From: Erysipelotrichaceae bacterium 7770_A6
Lineage (GTDB): Bacteria > Bacillota_I > Bacilli_A > Erysipelotrichales > Erysipelotrichaceae
Direction: 5' to 3'
Assembly: GCA_014610835.1 (NCBI GenBank)
Contig: QQXM01000008.1
Coordinates: 1-64,000 of the forward strand
Length of the DNA: 64,000 bases
Shown in pieces: positions 8,086 through 16,794 of the stretch. The notes below the pieces were generated by a model, which worked only from the letters and a program-made list of their open reading frames with translations, was not told the DNA's origin and did not search any database. How positions within the stretch are numbered: position 1 is the stretch's first letter; each line of letters begins with the position of its first letter. Made by a program: the position numbers and the translations under genes.

Positions 8086-8618
8086 GCTTCTTCCTCCAAA
8101 TCATAAATATCATTCCCATCAATATCACATCCAACAAAACATGGAAAATCTTTCACTTCCAGTTTTGTAACTGCTTCTGCAAGCAACTCTTCAAAAGCAA
8201 CCATTTCTCTTTTGATAATGCAGTGAGATAATAATGCACCAACACCACCAGCACACACAAAATAAATCATTTCATGATCTTTGATTGCCTGCTTCACTTC
8301 ATCACTTCTTCTGCCTTTTCCAATCATGCCTTTCATTCCACACTCCGCAAGTGTTTTCACATATGGATCCATTCTACTAGAAGTTGTTGGTCCACTAGAA
8401 CCAATCACCTGTCCACTTCTTGCAGGTGTAGGTCCAACATAATAAATCGTTGCACCATGAAGATCAAATGGCAGCGGTTCATGATTTTCAATCATTTCTA
8501 CAAGTTTTTTGTGTGCAGCATCACGTGCAGTATAAATCGTTCCATTCAACAATACCGCATCTCCTGCATGCAGATTTCTAATATCTTCTTCCTTCAGTGG
8601 CAATTGAATTGTTTTCAT
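8082..8618 (-). CDS. fumB: Class I fumarate hydratase, beta subunit (C-terminal domain)
   Basis: Beta component of a split iron-sulfur hydro-lyase, 178 aa. Signatures are LLNGTIYTARDAAHKK, YYVGPTPARSGQVIGSSGPT and TSSRMDPY, all typical of the FumA C-terminal domain. The start codon overlaps the alpha stop (ATGA) and has AAGGTGA upstream. L-tartrate dehydratase is a homologous alternative; the adjacent malic enzyme makes fumarase more likely. The gene symbol here denotes the beta subunit, not the E. coli FumB isozyme. Confidence 0.88.
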   Translation of the reverse strand: MKTIQLPLKEEDIRNLHAGDAVLLNGTIYTARDAAHKKLVEMIENHEPLPFDLHGATIYYVGPTPARSGQVIGSSGPTTSSRMDPYVKTLAECGMKGMIGKGRRSDEVKQAIKDHEMIYFVCAGGVGALLSHCIIKREMVAFEELLAEAVTKLEVKDFPCFVGCDIDGNDIYDLEEEA

Positions 8619-9463
8619 GAAATCACCTTCTTTGCGTGTCTGCACACGTGGCAGCAGATATTTACCGCTACTGGAAGTCCAGCAATATGTGTTGGTGCCT
8701 GTTTGATTTGAATCTTCAATGCGGTTGTTGCACCATGGAATCCCATAGGACCAATCTTTAATGCATTGGCTTCTTCTAGCAATGTATCTTCTAAAGCTTT
8801 ATAGCGAGGGTCTGGATTAGAATGATCAATAGAGCGAAGCATTGCTTCTTTAGATAACTTCGCACAAAGATCAAATGTTCCACCAATGCCAACACCAACA
8901 ACAAATGGAGGGCAAGCATTAGGTCCAGCATTTTTGATTGTTTCTAAAACAAACTTCTTTACACCTTCTTCCCCATCCGCAGGTGTCAGCATTTTCAAGG
9001 CAGATTTATTTTCAGAGCCAAATCCTTTTGCCATCACTTCAATTTCAACATGATCCCCTTCAATAAAATCGGTATAGAGAATCGCTGGTGTATTATCCTT
9101 TGTATTCTTTCTATCATATAGTGGATCATCGACACTGCTTGCACGCAGATAATTTTCTGTATAGCCTTTTCTAACCCCTTCATTCACTGCTTCATTGATA
9201 TTTCCACCAACAAAGTGAACATCCTGTCCAACATGCAGCCATACGATCATTAGACCGGTATCCTGACATAAAGGAATTCTTTCCTTTTGAGCAATTTCTG
9301 CATTTTTTAAAAGCATATCCATGACTGTTTTTGATTTTTCATCCCTTTCATTACTGGATGCTTTTTGAATTGCACTGAAAACAGCAGGGTCATAGATACA
9401 CGCAATATCCGCTGCCATAGAAGCAATTGCTTCTGTGATTTGATTTACATTGATTTCTTTCAT
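8615..9463 (-). CDS. fumA: Class I fumarate hydratase, alpha subunit
   Basis: Catalytic iron-sulfur subunit, 282 aa, hydrating fumarate to malate with the beta subunit. Three cysteines that should bind the [4Fe-4S] cluster are visible: PLCQDTG (about residue 75), GPNACPP (about 188) and FDLCAKLSKEA (about 210). The family motif GIGGTFD is present. The ATG has no Shine-Dalgarno but lies 6 nt behind TGaTAGAAT, so the operon mRNA may be leaderless. It is divergent from htpG. Tartrate dehydratase alpha is the alternative. Confidence 0.88.
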   Translation of the reverse strand: MKEINVNQITEAIASMAADIACIYDPAVFSAIQKASSNERDEKSKTVMDMLLKNAEIAQKERIPLCQDTGLMIVWLHVGQDVHFVGGNINEAVNEGVRKGYTENYLRASSVDDPLYDRKNTKDNTPAILYTDFIEGDHVEIEVMAKGFGSENKSALKMLTPADGEEGVKKFVLETIKNAGPNACPPFVVGVGIGGTFDLCAKLSKEAMLRSIDHSNPDPRYKALEDTLLEEANALKIGPMGFHGATTALKIQIKQAPTHIAGLPVAVNICCHVCRHAKKVIS

Positions 9464-9469
9464 AAGACA

Positions 9470-9478
9470 ATTCTATCA
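9470..9478 (-). promoter_or_regulatory. Extended -10 promoter of the fumarase operon, predicted leaderless
   Basis: On the minus strand TGaTAGAAT is followed by 6 nt and the fumA ATG. No ribosome site is present. Confidence 0.6.
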
Positions 9479-9498
9479 GTTTGTTTATATATGACAAC

Positions 9499-9527
9499 TT
9501 GATTTTCTATGATGTGCGTACTACAAT
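9499..9527 (+). promoter_or_regulatory. Sigma-A promoter of htpG
   Basis: TTGATT (9499-9504), a 17-bp spacer and TACAAT (9522-9527), immediately upstream of the CIRCE element. Confidence 0.75.
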
Positions 9528-9529
9528 AT

Positions 9530-9556
9530 TTAGCAGTCATTCATAAAGAGTGCTAA
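9530..9556 (+). promoter_or_regulatory. CIRCE element (HrcA operator)
   Basis: TTAGCAGTC-N9-GAGTGCTAA matches the CIRCE consensus (TTAGCACTC-N9-GAGTGCTAA) in 17 of 18 arm positions. It lies between the -10 box and the htpG ribosome site, so HrcA should repress htpG. HrcA itself is not in the window. Confidence 0.9.
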
Positions 9557-9569
9557 GGAGGATATCATC

Positions 9570-11462
9570 ATGGCAAAAAAACAGTTTAAAGCCGAATCAA
9601 AACGTTTACTGGAATTAATGATCAATTCTATCTATACGAACAAGGAAATCTTTTTAAGAGAACTCATTTCCAATGCATCTGACGCACTAGATAAAAGACA
9701 TTACATTTCCCTTACAGATAAAGATGCAAAGGTTGATAAGAAAGATCTGAAGATCACAATTGAAAGACATCCAGATACGCATCAGCTCATCATTGAAGAT
9801 ACTGGTATTGGTATGACTAATGAAGAGCTAGAAAAGAATCTTGGTACAATTGCCAAGTCTGGTTCTGCAGAATTCCGCGAACAATTTGAAAAAGCAAAGA
9901 AGAATACAGATATCATCGGACAGTTTGGTGTTGGATTCTACAGCGCATTCATGGTCGCAAAAAGAATCTTAGTTGAAACAAAATCAATCAAATCAGACAA
10001 AGCATACAGCTGGTCTAGTTCAGGAGAAGATGGCTATGTCATTTCAGAAATTGAAAAGTCTGGTTATGGCACAAGAATCACACTGGATCTAAAAGATGAT
10101 ACAGAAGATGAAAAATATTCCGAATTCCTGGAAGAATGGAAGATCAAGGAACTAATCAAGAAGTACAGTGATTATGTACGCTATCCAATTGAAATGGAAT
10201 GTACAAAGCATATTCCTGATCCAACAGATGACAAGAAGACAATCGAAACACAGGAAGTTGAAACTTTGAACTCTATGGTTCCACTTTGGAAAAAGCAGAA
10301 ATCAAAGATTACACAGGAAGATTACAATGAATTCTACAAGTCAAAATTTAATGACTGGGAAGATCCGCAGAAAGTCATTCACTACACTGTAGAAGGCAAT
10401 ATTTCCTATACTGCTTTACTTTACATTCCATCAAAGGCACCATACAACTTCTACTACACAGACTATGAACCAGGTCTAGAGCTCTACTGCAAGAATGTAT
10501 TCATCATGGATAAAGTCAAAGACTTGATTCCATCTTATTTCAGATTTGTGAAGGGACTTGTTGATAGTGATGATTTGAATCTGAATATCTCAAGAGAAAT
10601 CCTTCAGCAGGATCGTCAAGTCAAGATGATGGCAAAATCCATCGAAACAAAGGTTTCTTCAGCATTAAAAGAGATGCTTGAAAAAGACAGAGAAGGATAT
10701 GAAAAATTCTTTGATAACTTTGGCTTGAATCTAAAGGCTGGTATCTTAGCTGACTATGGACTCAACAAAGACAAGCTTCAGGATTTCATGATCTTTAGAA
10801 GCTCTAATGAAGGTAAATACGTTACATTAAAAGAATATGTTGATCGTATGAAGGATGATCAGAAAGCAATCTACTATGCAATTGGCAAGAGTGTTGATGA
10901 AATCCAGAACCTTCCAGCAATGGGTAAACTCAAAGAAAAAGGATATGAAGTACTCTACTTCCTTGATGAAAGAGATGAATTCGTTGCCAATACATTGATG
11001 AACTATGCTGAAAAGCCATTCCAGTCAGTGAATAAGGGTGATCTTGATCTAGAAAGCGATGAAGAAAAGAAGACAAGAGAAGAAAAAGCAGAAGCAAATA
11101 AAGATTTGTTAACTACTATGAAAGATTCCCTTGGTGACAAGGTCAAGGAAGTTCGACTCTCTTCTCGTTTAACAGATGAAGCAGCATGTGTTGTTGCGGA
11201 TGAAGGCATGTCTCTTGAAATGGAGAAATACCTTGCAAATGATCCAATGGCAAAGGGTCAAGGCATGAAAGCTGTCAAGATCTTAGAATTGAATCCAGAA
11301 CACCCACTATTTGAAAAGCTGCAGAAGCTTGAAAAAGAAGATCCGGATACATTAAAGAAATATACTTCTGTACTTTATGATCAGTCATTGTTAGCACAAG
11401 GCTTATCCATTGATGATCCTAAGGAATATGCAAAGAGCATTACAGAATTAATGATGAAATAA
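9570..11462 (+). CDS. htpG: Molecular chaperone HtpG (Hsp90)
   Basis: ATP-dependent cytosolic chaperone of 630 aa, the normal HtpG length. The GHKL ATP site is seen as ELISNASDALDK (about 30-41), EDTGIGMT (about 78-85) and IGQFGVGFYSAFMVA (about 118-132). The middle domain contains the conserved NISREILQQDR. AAGGAGG precedes the ATG. Control is by a CIRCE element, not the class III mode known for B. subtilis htpG. A strong terminator follows, shared with the convergent transporter gene. Confidence 0.97.
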   Translation: MAKKQFKAESKRLLELMINSIYTNKEIFLRELISNASDALDKRHYISLTDKDAKVDKKDLKITIERHPDTHQLIIEDTGIGMTNEELEKNLGTIAKSGSAEFREQFEKAKKNTDIIGQFGVGFYSAFMVAKRILVETKSIKSDKAYSWSSSGEDGYVISEIEKSGYGTRITLDLKDDTEDEKYSEFLEEWKIKELIKKYSDYVRYPIEMECTKHIPDPTDDKKTIETQEVETLNSMVPLWKKQKSKITQEDYNEFYKSKFNDWEDPQKVIHYTVEGNISYTALLYIPSKAPYNFYYTDYEPGLELYCKNVFIMDKVKDLIPSYFRFVKGLVDSDDLNLNISREILQQDRQVKMMAKSIETKVSSALKEMLEKDREGYEKFFDNFGLNLKAGILADYGLNKDKLQDFMIFRSSNEGKYVTLKEYVDRMKDDQKAIYYAIGKSVDEIQNLPAMGKLKEKGYEVLYFLDERDEFVANTLMNYAEKPFQSVNKGDLDLESDEEKKTREEKAEANKDLLTTMKDSLGDKVKEVRLSSRLTDEAACVVADEGMSLEMEKYLANDPMAKGQGMKAVKILELNPEHPLFEKLQKLEKEDPDTLKKYTSVLYDQSLLAQGLSIDDPKEYAKSITELMMK

Positions 11463-11468
11463 AAAATG

Positions 11469-11507
11469 AAACTTCAGAGAATCATCATCTCTGAAGTTTT
11501 GTTTTTT
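11469..11507. terminator. Terminator between htpG and the EamA transporter gene
   Basis: AAACTTCAGAGA and TCTCTGAAGTTT form a 12-bp stem with a 7-nt loop, followed by TGTTTTTT on the plus strand. Confidence 0.85.
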
Positions 11508-12384
11508 ATTTCGTTTCTTTTTTGAACTGCATCTGTGAAAGGATGATTGCCCCAAAGACTAGAACACATCCAAATAGCTCTCTAGAAGATAAAGATTCAT
11601 GTAAGATGACTGCACCTGCCAAAGCCGCAAATACAGATTCTAAAGAAAGAATCATTCCCGCAATGGAAGCATCTGCATCCTTCTGCCCTACAATTTGTAA
11701 AGTATACCCTGCACCACTGGAAAGAATACCAGAGTACAGAATTGGAACTGCCGCATCGATAATATTCTGCATAGATGGATGTTCAAGAACAAACATTGGA
11801 ATCAAACATAACAGTCCAGCTGTAAAAAACTGAATACAGCTCATACGGATCCCATCTAAGAATGAGAAATGATCAATCACAAGAATATGTATCGCAAACA
11901 TAAACGCACATACCATCACCAATGCATCTCCATAGGCAATACTGAAATCTTCCGTTACACTTAAGAAATACATGCCAATCATAGAAATCCCAACAGCTAC
12001 ATATACATTCCAGTTTGATTTCTTATGCATAAATAAAGAAAGAATTGGAACAATCACAGTATATAAAGCTGTTAGAAATCCTGCTTTTCCAACTGTTGTA
12101 TACATAATCCCAACCTGCTGAAACATAGAAGCAACACATAACGCACATCCACATGCAATTCCACCAATCCATAAAGCTTTCTGATCAGCTGGTTTTTTTG
12201 TTGTACCGGTAATCTTGTCTAAGACTGGCAATAATAGATACAGTGTCAAAGCCGCAACAAAATTACGAATACATGTAAACGTAAAAGGACCAATATGGTC
12301 CATGCTGACGCTTTGTGCTACAAATGCAATTCCCCAGATGAATGCAGCTAAAGCAAGTAATAAGTTGGATTTCATGTGCTTCAT
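11506..12384 (-). CDS. DMT-superfamily (EamA) transporter
   Basis: Membrane protein of 292 aa with about ten hydrophobic segments in two EamA halves (about 5-135 and 150-288). The N-terminal FIWGIAFVAQSVSMDHIGPF and the second-half GAGYTLQIVGQKDADASIAG are typical of YdcZ/RhaT-like drug/metabolite exporters. The start overlaps the stop of the upstream cation transporter gene (ATGA), with GGGGGA as ribosome site. The substrate is unknown; amino acids or small metabolites are usual in this family. Confidence 0.85.
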   Translation of the reverse strand: MKHMKSNLLLALAAFIWGIAFVAQSVSMDHIGPFTFTCIRNFVAALTLYLLLPVLDKITGTTKKPADQKALWIGGIACGCALCVASMFQQVGIMYTTVGKAGFLTALYTVIVPILSLFMHKKSNWNVYVAVGISMIGMYFLSVTEDFSIAYGDALVMVCAFMFAIHILVIDHFSFLDGIRMSCIQFFTAGLLCLIPMFVLEHPSMQNIIDAAVPILYSGILSSGAGYTLQIVGQKDADASIAGMILSLESVFAALAGAVILHESLSSRELFGCVLVFGAIILSQMQFKKETK

Positions 12385-13562
12385 AGATTTCCCCCAATAA
12401 ATCCGTGTTCAAAAGTAATATGAATATGCATATGCTGCGGCTGTGAAAGAAAAGCATCTTCGATTGCTTTTTGAATTTCAGCGTTCTTATATTTACATTT
12501 AAATGGAACAATCACATCAAAAAACAGATTCATATGATTTTTTCCAGGTACAAGTCTAAGATCATGCATACTTAGTTTTGGATCCAGCTGTTGTAATGTA
12601 TCAATAATGATTTTCTTATATGCAAGAGATCTTGGTGTATCCTTTTCAAGTGGATCTACATGTAAAGACATCTGTACATGATACTTTTCTAAAATATGAC
12701 GTTCTGCTTCATCTACGATTTCATGTGCCTGCATCAAACTGATATCACTATCCATTTCACAATGAGCACTGCCAAACATTGTATTTGGTCCATATTCATG
12801 AAGCATCAAATCATGAATGCCGTGAATTTGTGGATCAGATAAGATTTCCGTTTTGATTTCTTCCGCAATTTCAGGATCAATTGGATTCCCAAGGATTGCG
12901 CTGACAATTTCCTTTGCCATTCCAAAGGCAGAATAAAACAGGAAGAACGATAACAAAATACCTGCGGCGCCATCAAACGGAATATCTGGATATACACAAG
13001 CCAGTACCATCGCAACAATCGATAATAATGTTGCAAATGCATCATTTCTAGCATCCTGGCTGGCAGTCTTCATTGCCAGATTGTTTAACTGTTCACCAAG
13101 TTTTTTGTTATAGAAACACATCCATACTTTCACAAGAACAGAAGCAAGCAATAAAACAAACAGTACATTGTTGAATGTGATTTTTTCTGGATGAATCAGT
13201 TTTGTGATGCTTTCTTTCAATAAGCCATAGATGACCACAAAGATGATAATACAGGAGATGAATGAAACAATGTATTCCATTCTGCCATGACCAAATGGAT
13301 GTTCCTCATCTGCAGGTTTATTTGCCATTTTAAAGCCAATCAGCGTAATCAGACAAGACAATCCATCAGACAGATTATTGAATCCATCAGACATAATACT
13401 GACAGAATGAATCATCATTCCAGAAATCACTTTCAAAAGGCACAGGAATGTATTGCATACAAGTCCCATGATCGTTGTTAGAATGCCATAAGAATATCGA
13501 ACCTGTTCATCCTGGATATTCTCATAATCTTTAATAAATGTATGTATTAACCAATTTGTCAT
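12381..13562 (-). CDS. Cation diffusion facilitator transporter, possibly Mn2+-type
   Basis: Divalent cation/proton antiporter of 393 aa with six membrane segments followed by a cytoplasmic metal-binding domain. The TM2 metal motif reads N62-x3-D66 (in SDGFNNLSDG) and TM5 reads D170-x3-D174 (QDARND), instead of the HxxxD of zinc exporters. As far as I recall, an Asn in TM2 and Asp-x3-Asp in TM5 occur in Mn2+-exporting members such as MntE. EEHPFGHGRMEY is the conserved loop. It starts 5 nt after the upstream gene without a clear Shine-Dalgarno, although TAGAAT lies 7 nt before the ATG. It is followed by the overlapping EamA gene. Confidence 0.88.
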   Translation of the reverse strand: MTNWLIHTFIKDYENIQDEQVRYSYGILTTIMGLVCNTFLCLLKVISGMMIHSVSIMSDGFNNLSDGLSCLITLIGFKMANKPADEEHPFGHGRMEYIVSFISCIIIFVVIYGLLKESITKLIHPEKITFNNVLFVLLLASVLVKVWMCFYNKKLGEQLNNLAMKTASQDARNDAFATLLSIVAMVLACVYPDIPFDGAAGILLSFFLFYSAFGMAKEIVSAILGNPIDPEIAEEIKTEILSDPQIHGIHDLMLHEYGPNTMFGSAHCEMDSDISLMQAHEIVDEAERHILEKYHVQMSLHVDPLEKDTPRSLAYKKIIIDTLQQLDPKLSMHDLRLVPGKNHMNLFFDVIVPFKCKYKNAEIQKAIEDAFLSQPQHMHIHITFEHGFIGGNL

Positions 13563-13567
13563 GCCTA

Positions 13568-14077
13568 TTATTCTACAACACTCATATGTGTATTTCTATG
13601 AGAAATCATTTGTTTGTGACGTGAATATGTTAAACAATAATGAAAACTTGATGGAAGAAATACAACGGCAATGATCAAAAGTGTCTGTAAGAATGTATAT
13701 TGATGAAAACTGGATACAAATGAAGAGAGAAAGAAGAGAATTCCCGTAGCAAGCATCCATTGCATTCCATAGCATTTTGCTTTTCTACTTGTATGTGACC
13801 AGATAAAAGATACAAGCAGAGAAGATAATGAAAGGAAATAGAGAGAAGCGAATACATGTGACAGTCCACTTACTTCAATCATGATCAATTCAAATAGTGA
13901 AACTGTAATAATAATAGGTACATCATTTTTCAATACGTGAAACGAAATTGAGAAATCTGCATAAAATATCGCAGCCAGTCCCATCAAGATACCAAGTCCT
14001 TCATAGCCATTCAGACTACATACAAATGCAAATAAAACAAAACATTCATTCAATAAAAACGCATCTTTCTTATACAT
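13568..14077 (-). CDS. Hypothetical membrane protein
   Basis: A 169-aa protein with about five hydrophobic segments and a basic, His-rich C-terminal tail (YSRHKQMISHRNTHMS). GGAGG lies 7 nt before the chosen ATG; an ATG one codon and a GTG two codons upstream are possible. I do not recognise the family and no motif suggests transport or catalysis. It is first in a three-gene membrane protein operon with the cation transporter and the EamA protein. Confidence 0.65.
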   Translation of the reverse strand: MYKKDAFLLNECFVLFAFVCSLNGYEGLGILMGLAAIFYADFSISFHVLKNDVPIIITVSLFELIMIEVSGLSHVFASLYFLSLSSLLVSFIWSHTSRKAKCYGMQWMLATGILFFLSSFVSSFHQYTFLQTLLIIAVVFLPSSFHYCLTYSRHKQMISHRNTHMSVVE

Positions 14078-14171
14078 CATCACACCTCCATCTGGTATGA
14101 ATATTCTATCTAAGAGTTGTGTTTTTACTGTCCAAAATATTGTATAATAAAGAAAAAGAATTGAGAAATTT

Positions 14172-15143
14172 ATGGAAAACAGAAAAGAATTGAATGTTGT
14201 ATTATGTCTCTATCGGATATTTCTTGAAAAAACGGATGCATCCCATGTCATTTCACTGGCATCACTCATTGATGAATTAGAGAATTGTGGAATTCATGCG
14301 GAAAGAAAAACCGTCTATAAATACATGCAGGCATTGAATGACTATGGCTTTAAAATTCATCATGTTCGTCGAGGAAAACCACATTTCTACTATATGGAAC
14401 ATCCATATACATTAAGTGAAGCCGTTGTATTAATTGATCACATATCTTCTTCTCCTGCTTTTTCAAGCAAGGAAACAGATCTTTTAACAAACAAGATCAA
14501 ATCACAGCTCAGTACATATCAGGCAGAACATTTACCACATACATACTATGCAACTTCGAAAACAGACAATGATGCTTTCTTAGAAAACATTGAAACACTG
14601 CTGCCAGCAATTGCTTCCTGCACTGCTGTGGAGTTTCAATATTATGATTTGACGATTGATAAAAAAAGAAAGTATCGTAAAAATGATAAGATCTATCATT
14701 TAACACCATATGCAATCGTCTCTTCACAAGGAAAATACTATGCTGTATTCTATGATGAAAAACATAAAGGTTTTTCTAACTATCGCTTAGATAAGATTGA
14801 TCATATTCGGATTACAGATGAGAAAACAAAACCAATTCCATTCTCTTTAGAAGAGCATATGAAAACAAGCATGCAGATGTATCATGGAAAACCAGCTACG
14901 GTATCTATTGAATTTAATGCTTCCATGGCAAATCCAGTACTGGAACAGTTTGGAGATAATATGATTATTTCTAAAAGAACAGATACAACGTTTATCGCAA
15001 ATATTAAAACAACGCTGTCTCCAACACTGACAAGCTGGCTCATTCAATATCACGAACAATTACATATATTACGACCACAGTCTTTAATCAAAGAAATACG
15101 TCACATTGCATTAGAATTATTAGAGAAATACGAGGAGGAATAA
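14172..15143 (+). CDS. WYL-domain transcriptional regulator
   Basis: Regulator of 323 aa. The N-terminal region has a DeoR/HTH_11-like winged helix (residues about 8-70, with ERKTVYKYMQALNDYGFKI). The WYL domain follows (about 135-210, with AVEFQYYDL, LTPYAIVSSQGKYYAVFYDE and RLDKIDHIRI), then a C-terminal beta-rich extension. WYL domains bind nucleotides or nucleic acid ligands in other regulators. TATAAT lies about 20 nt upstream; the ribosome site is weak. It is followed at 4 bp by a sirtuin gene, which suggests co-expression. Confidence 0.87.
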   Translation: MENRKELNVVLCLYRIFLEKTDASHVISLASLIDELENCGIHAERKTVYKYMQALNDYGFKIHHVRRGKPHFYYMEHPYTLSEAVVLIDHISSSPAFSSKETDLLTNKIKSQLSTYQAEHLPHTYYATSKTDNDAFLENIETLLPAIASCTAVEFQYYDLTIDKKRKYRKNDKIYHLTPYAIVSSQGKYYAVFYDEKHKGFSNYRLDKIDHIRITDEKTKPIPFSLEEHMKTSMQMYHGKPATVSIEFNASMANPVLEQFGDNMIISKRTDTTFIANIKTTLSPTLTSWLIQYHEQLHILRPQSLIKEIRHIALELLEKYEEE

Positions 15144-15147
15144 AACG

Positions 15148-15879
15148 ATGAACAAAGAAGAAAAAATTCAAGAATTCCAGAAAATCATTGATCAGGCAAA
15201 ACACATTGTATTTTTTACAGGTGCTGGTGTTTCTACATTAAGCGGTATCCCTGACTTTAGAAGCCAGGATGGTCTATACAACCAGAAATATGCTTATCCG
15301 CCAGAAGAAATCATTTCTCATCATTACTTTGAAGAAAATCCAGAAGAATTCTTCCGTTTCTACAAAGACAAGATGCTTCATTTAGATGCAAAGCCAAATA
15401 TCGTACATACATTCATTGCCGAATGTGAGAAAAAAGGTAAAAGCCTTGGCGTTGTAACACAGAATATTGATGGCTTGCATCAGGCAGCTGGCAGCAAGCG
15501 TGTATATGAAATCCATGGATCTGTTGAAAGAAACTACTGCGAGAAATGTCATAAGTTCTTTAATGCAGAATATATCAAAGATGCTGAAGGTGTTCCATAT
15601 TGTGATGCTTGTGGAGGTATTGTAAAACCGGATGTTGTTCTGTATGAAGAAGGACTCAGCGAAGCTGTATTGAATGGTGCAATTGCCGCAATTCAATCAA
15701 GTGATGTTCTTGTCGTATTAGGAACAAGTTTAGTTGTATATCCTGCTGCTGGATTATTGAGATACTTTGGCGGTAAATATCTTGTACTTATCAATCGAGA
15801 TGCTACGCCATATGATACTGCCGCAGATCTAGTGATCAACGATACATTTGAAAATGTATTTCCAAAACTGCATATTTAA
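15148..15879 (+). CDS. cobB: NAD-dependent protein deacylase, Sir2 family
   Basis: Removes acyl groups from lysines with consumption of NAD; 243 aa. Motifs are FTGAGVSTLSGIPDFRS (NAD binding), TQNIDGLHQAAG, the catalytic His in EIHGS, and a four-Cys zinc site (NYCEKCHKF and YCDACGG). GTSLVVYPAAGL completes the Rossmann part. CGAGGAGG precedes the ATG, 4 bp after the WYL regulator. The sirtuin class and acyl preference are not certain. Confidence 0.94.
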   Translation: MNKEEKIQEFQKIIDQAKHIVFFTGAGVSTLSGIPDFRSQDGLYNQKYAYPPEEIISHHYFEENPEEFFRFYKDKMLHLDAKPNIVHTFIAECEKKGKSLGVVTQNIDGLHQAAGSKRVYEIHGSVERNYCEKCHKFFNAEYIKDAEGVPYCDACGGIVKPDVVLYEEGLSEAVLNGAIAAIQSSDVLVVLGTSLVVYPAAGLLRYFGGKYLVLINRDATPYDTAADLVINDTFENVFPKLHI

Positions 15880-15925
15880 AAAAAAAGAGGCTGTAACAGT
15901 TTGTTATAGCCTTCATTTTTATTGA
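15879..15925. terminator. Bidirectional terminator between the sirtuin and HAD genes
   Basis: AGGCTGTAACA and TGTTATAGCCT pair with one G-U and a short loop; A8 lies on the left side and a T-rich tract on the right. Confidence 0.75.
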
Positions 15926-16737
15926 TTTAACACATAACGGTTAATAACTTCCGCAACTGCACTATGATCACAGTCATTCTCTGTAATGACATCACACAAT
16001 GGCTTCATATCCGCAATTGTATTACTTACACCAACGCCAAGACCTGCTTCCTGAATCATTGACAAGTCATTGAAATTATCTCCGATTGCAATTGTATCTT
16101 TAATATCTACACCTAAGATATTACATAATCTTTTAAGACCATTTCCTTTCGATACACCTTTACGGTTAAATTCCATATAACGATTGCTGGAAAAAGAAAC
16201 ATCCATATTTCCAGTCAAATCCGTAATTTCAGATTCAATCTTTTTTAAATACGAATAATCTGTATTCATATAGATTGCTTTAACAATTTCTTTTCCCTTT
16301 AAGAAATCAATATCATCTGAGAAGATTTCCGTACATGGCTGACGGTTTGCAAGATATTCAACTTCTTCTGGATAGAAGTTTCTTACCCATACCTGATCTG
16401 GTGTATAGATATGGATACAAATATGATCATACGTTAATCCACGCTTATAGATAGCTTCTGCTTCTTCAAATGTAATCCCTTGGAAATACAATTGCCTTTC
16501 ATCTTTATTTTCTGTAATTGCACCACCATTATAGGAAATGACATATTGATCTTTCTGATCAAATAAGCCTAACTGTGCAGTTGTATGATGAACAGAATTA
16601 TATCCTCTTCCCGTACATGGAACAAACTTTACACCAGCTTCTGTTGCTTTTCGAATTGCTTCAATATTTTCTCTGGAAATTGTTCGATCCCTTGAAATCA
16701 ATGTTTCATCTAGATCACAGACAATAATTTTATACAT
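15919..16737 (-). CDS. Cof-type HAD-IIB phosphatase
   Basis: Cytosolic phosphatase of 272 aa. Motif I is VCDLDETLISRDR at the N-terminus with both catalytic Asp residues; motif II is in PCTGRGY; motif IV is AIGDNFNDLSMIQEAG. The IIB cap is in between. AGGGAGG overlaps the first in-frame ATG, so the second ATG, two codons later, is the start. Members act on sugar phosphates, flavin or pyridoxal phosphates; the substrate is unknown. A second Cof-type gene is at 49 kb. Confidence 0.9.
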   Translation of the reverse strand: MYKIIVCDLDETLISRDRTISRENIEAIRKATEAGVKFVPCTGRGYNSVHHTTAQLGLFDQKDQYVISYNGGAITENKDERQLYFQGITFEEAEAIYKRGLTYDHICIHIYTPDQVWVRNFYPEEVEYLANRQPCTEIFSDDIDFLKGKEIVKAIYMNTDYSYLKKIESEITDLTGNMDVSFSSNRYMEFNRKGVSKGNGLKRLCNILGVDIKDTIAIGDNFNDLSMIQEAGLGVGVSNTIADMKPLCDVITENDCDHSAVAEVINRYVLNQ

Positions 16738-16794
16738 ACACATCCTCCCTGGATGCTTCCATTATACAAATAAGATCTCGGAATAAAATTCCAA

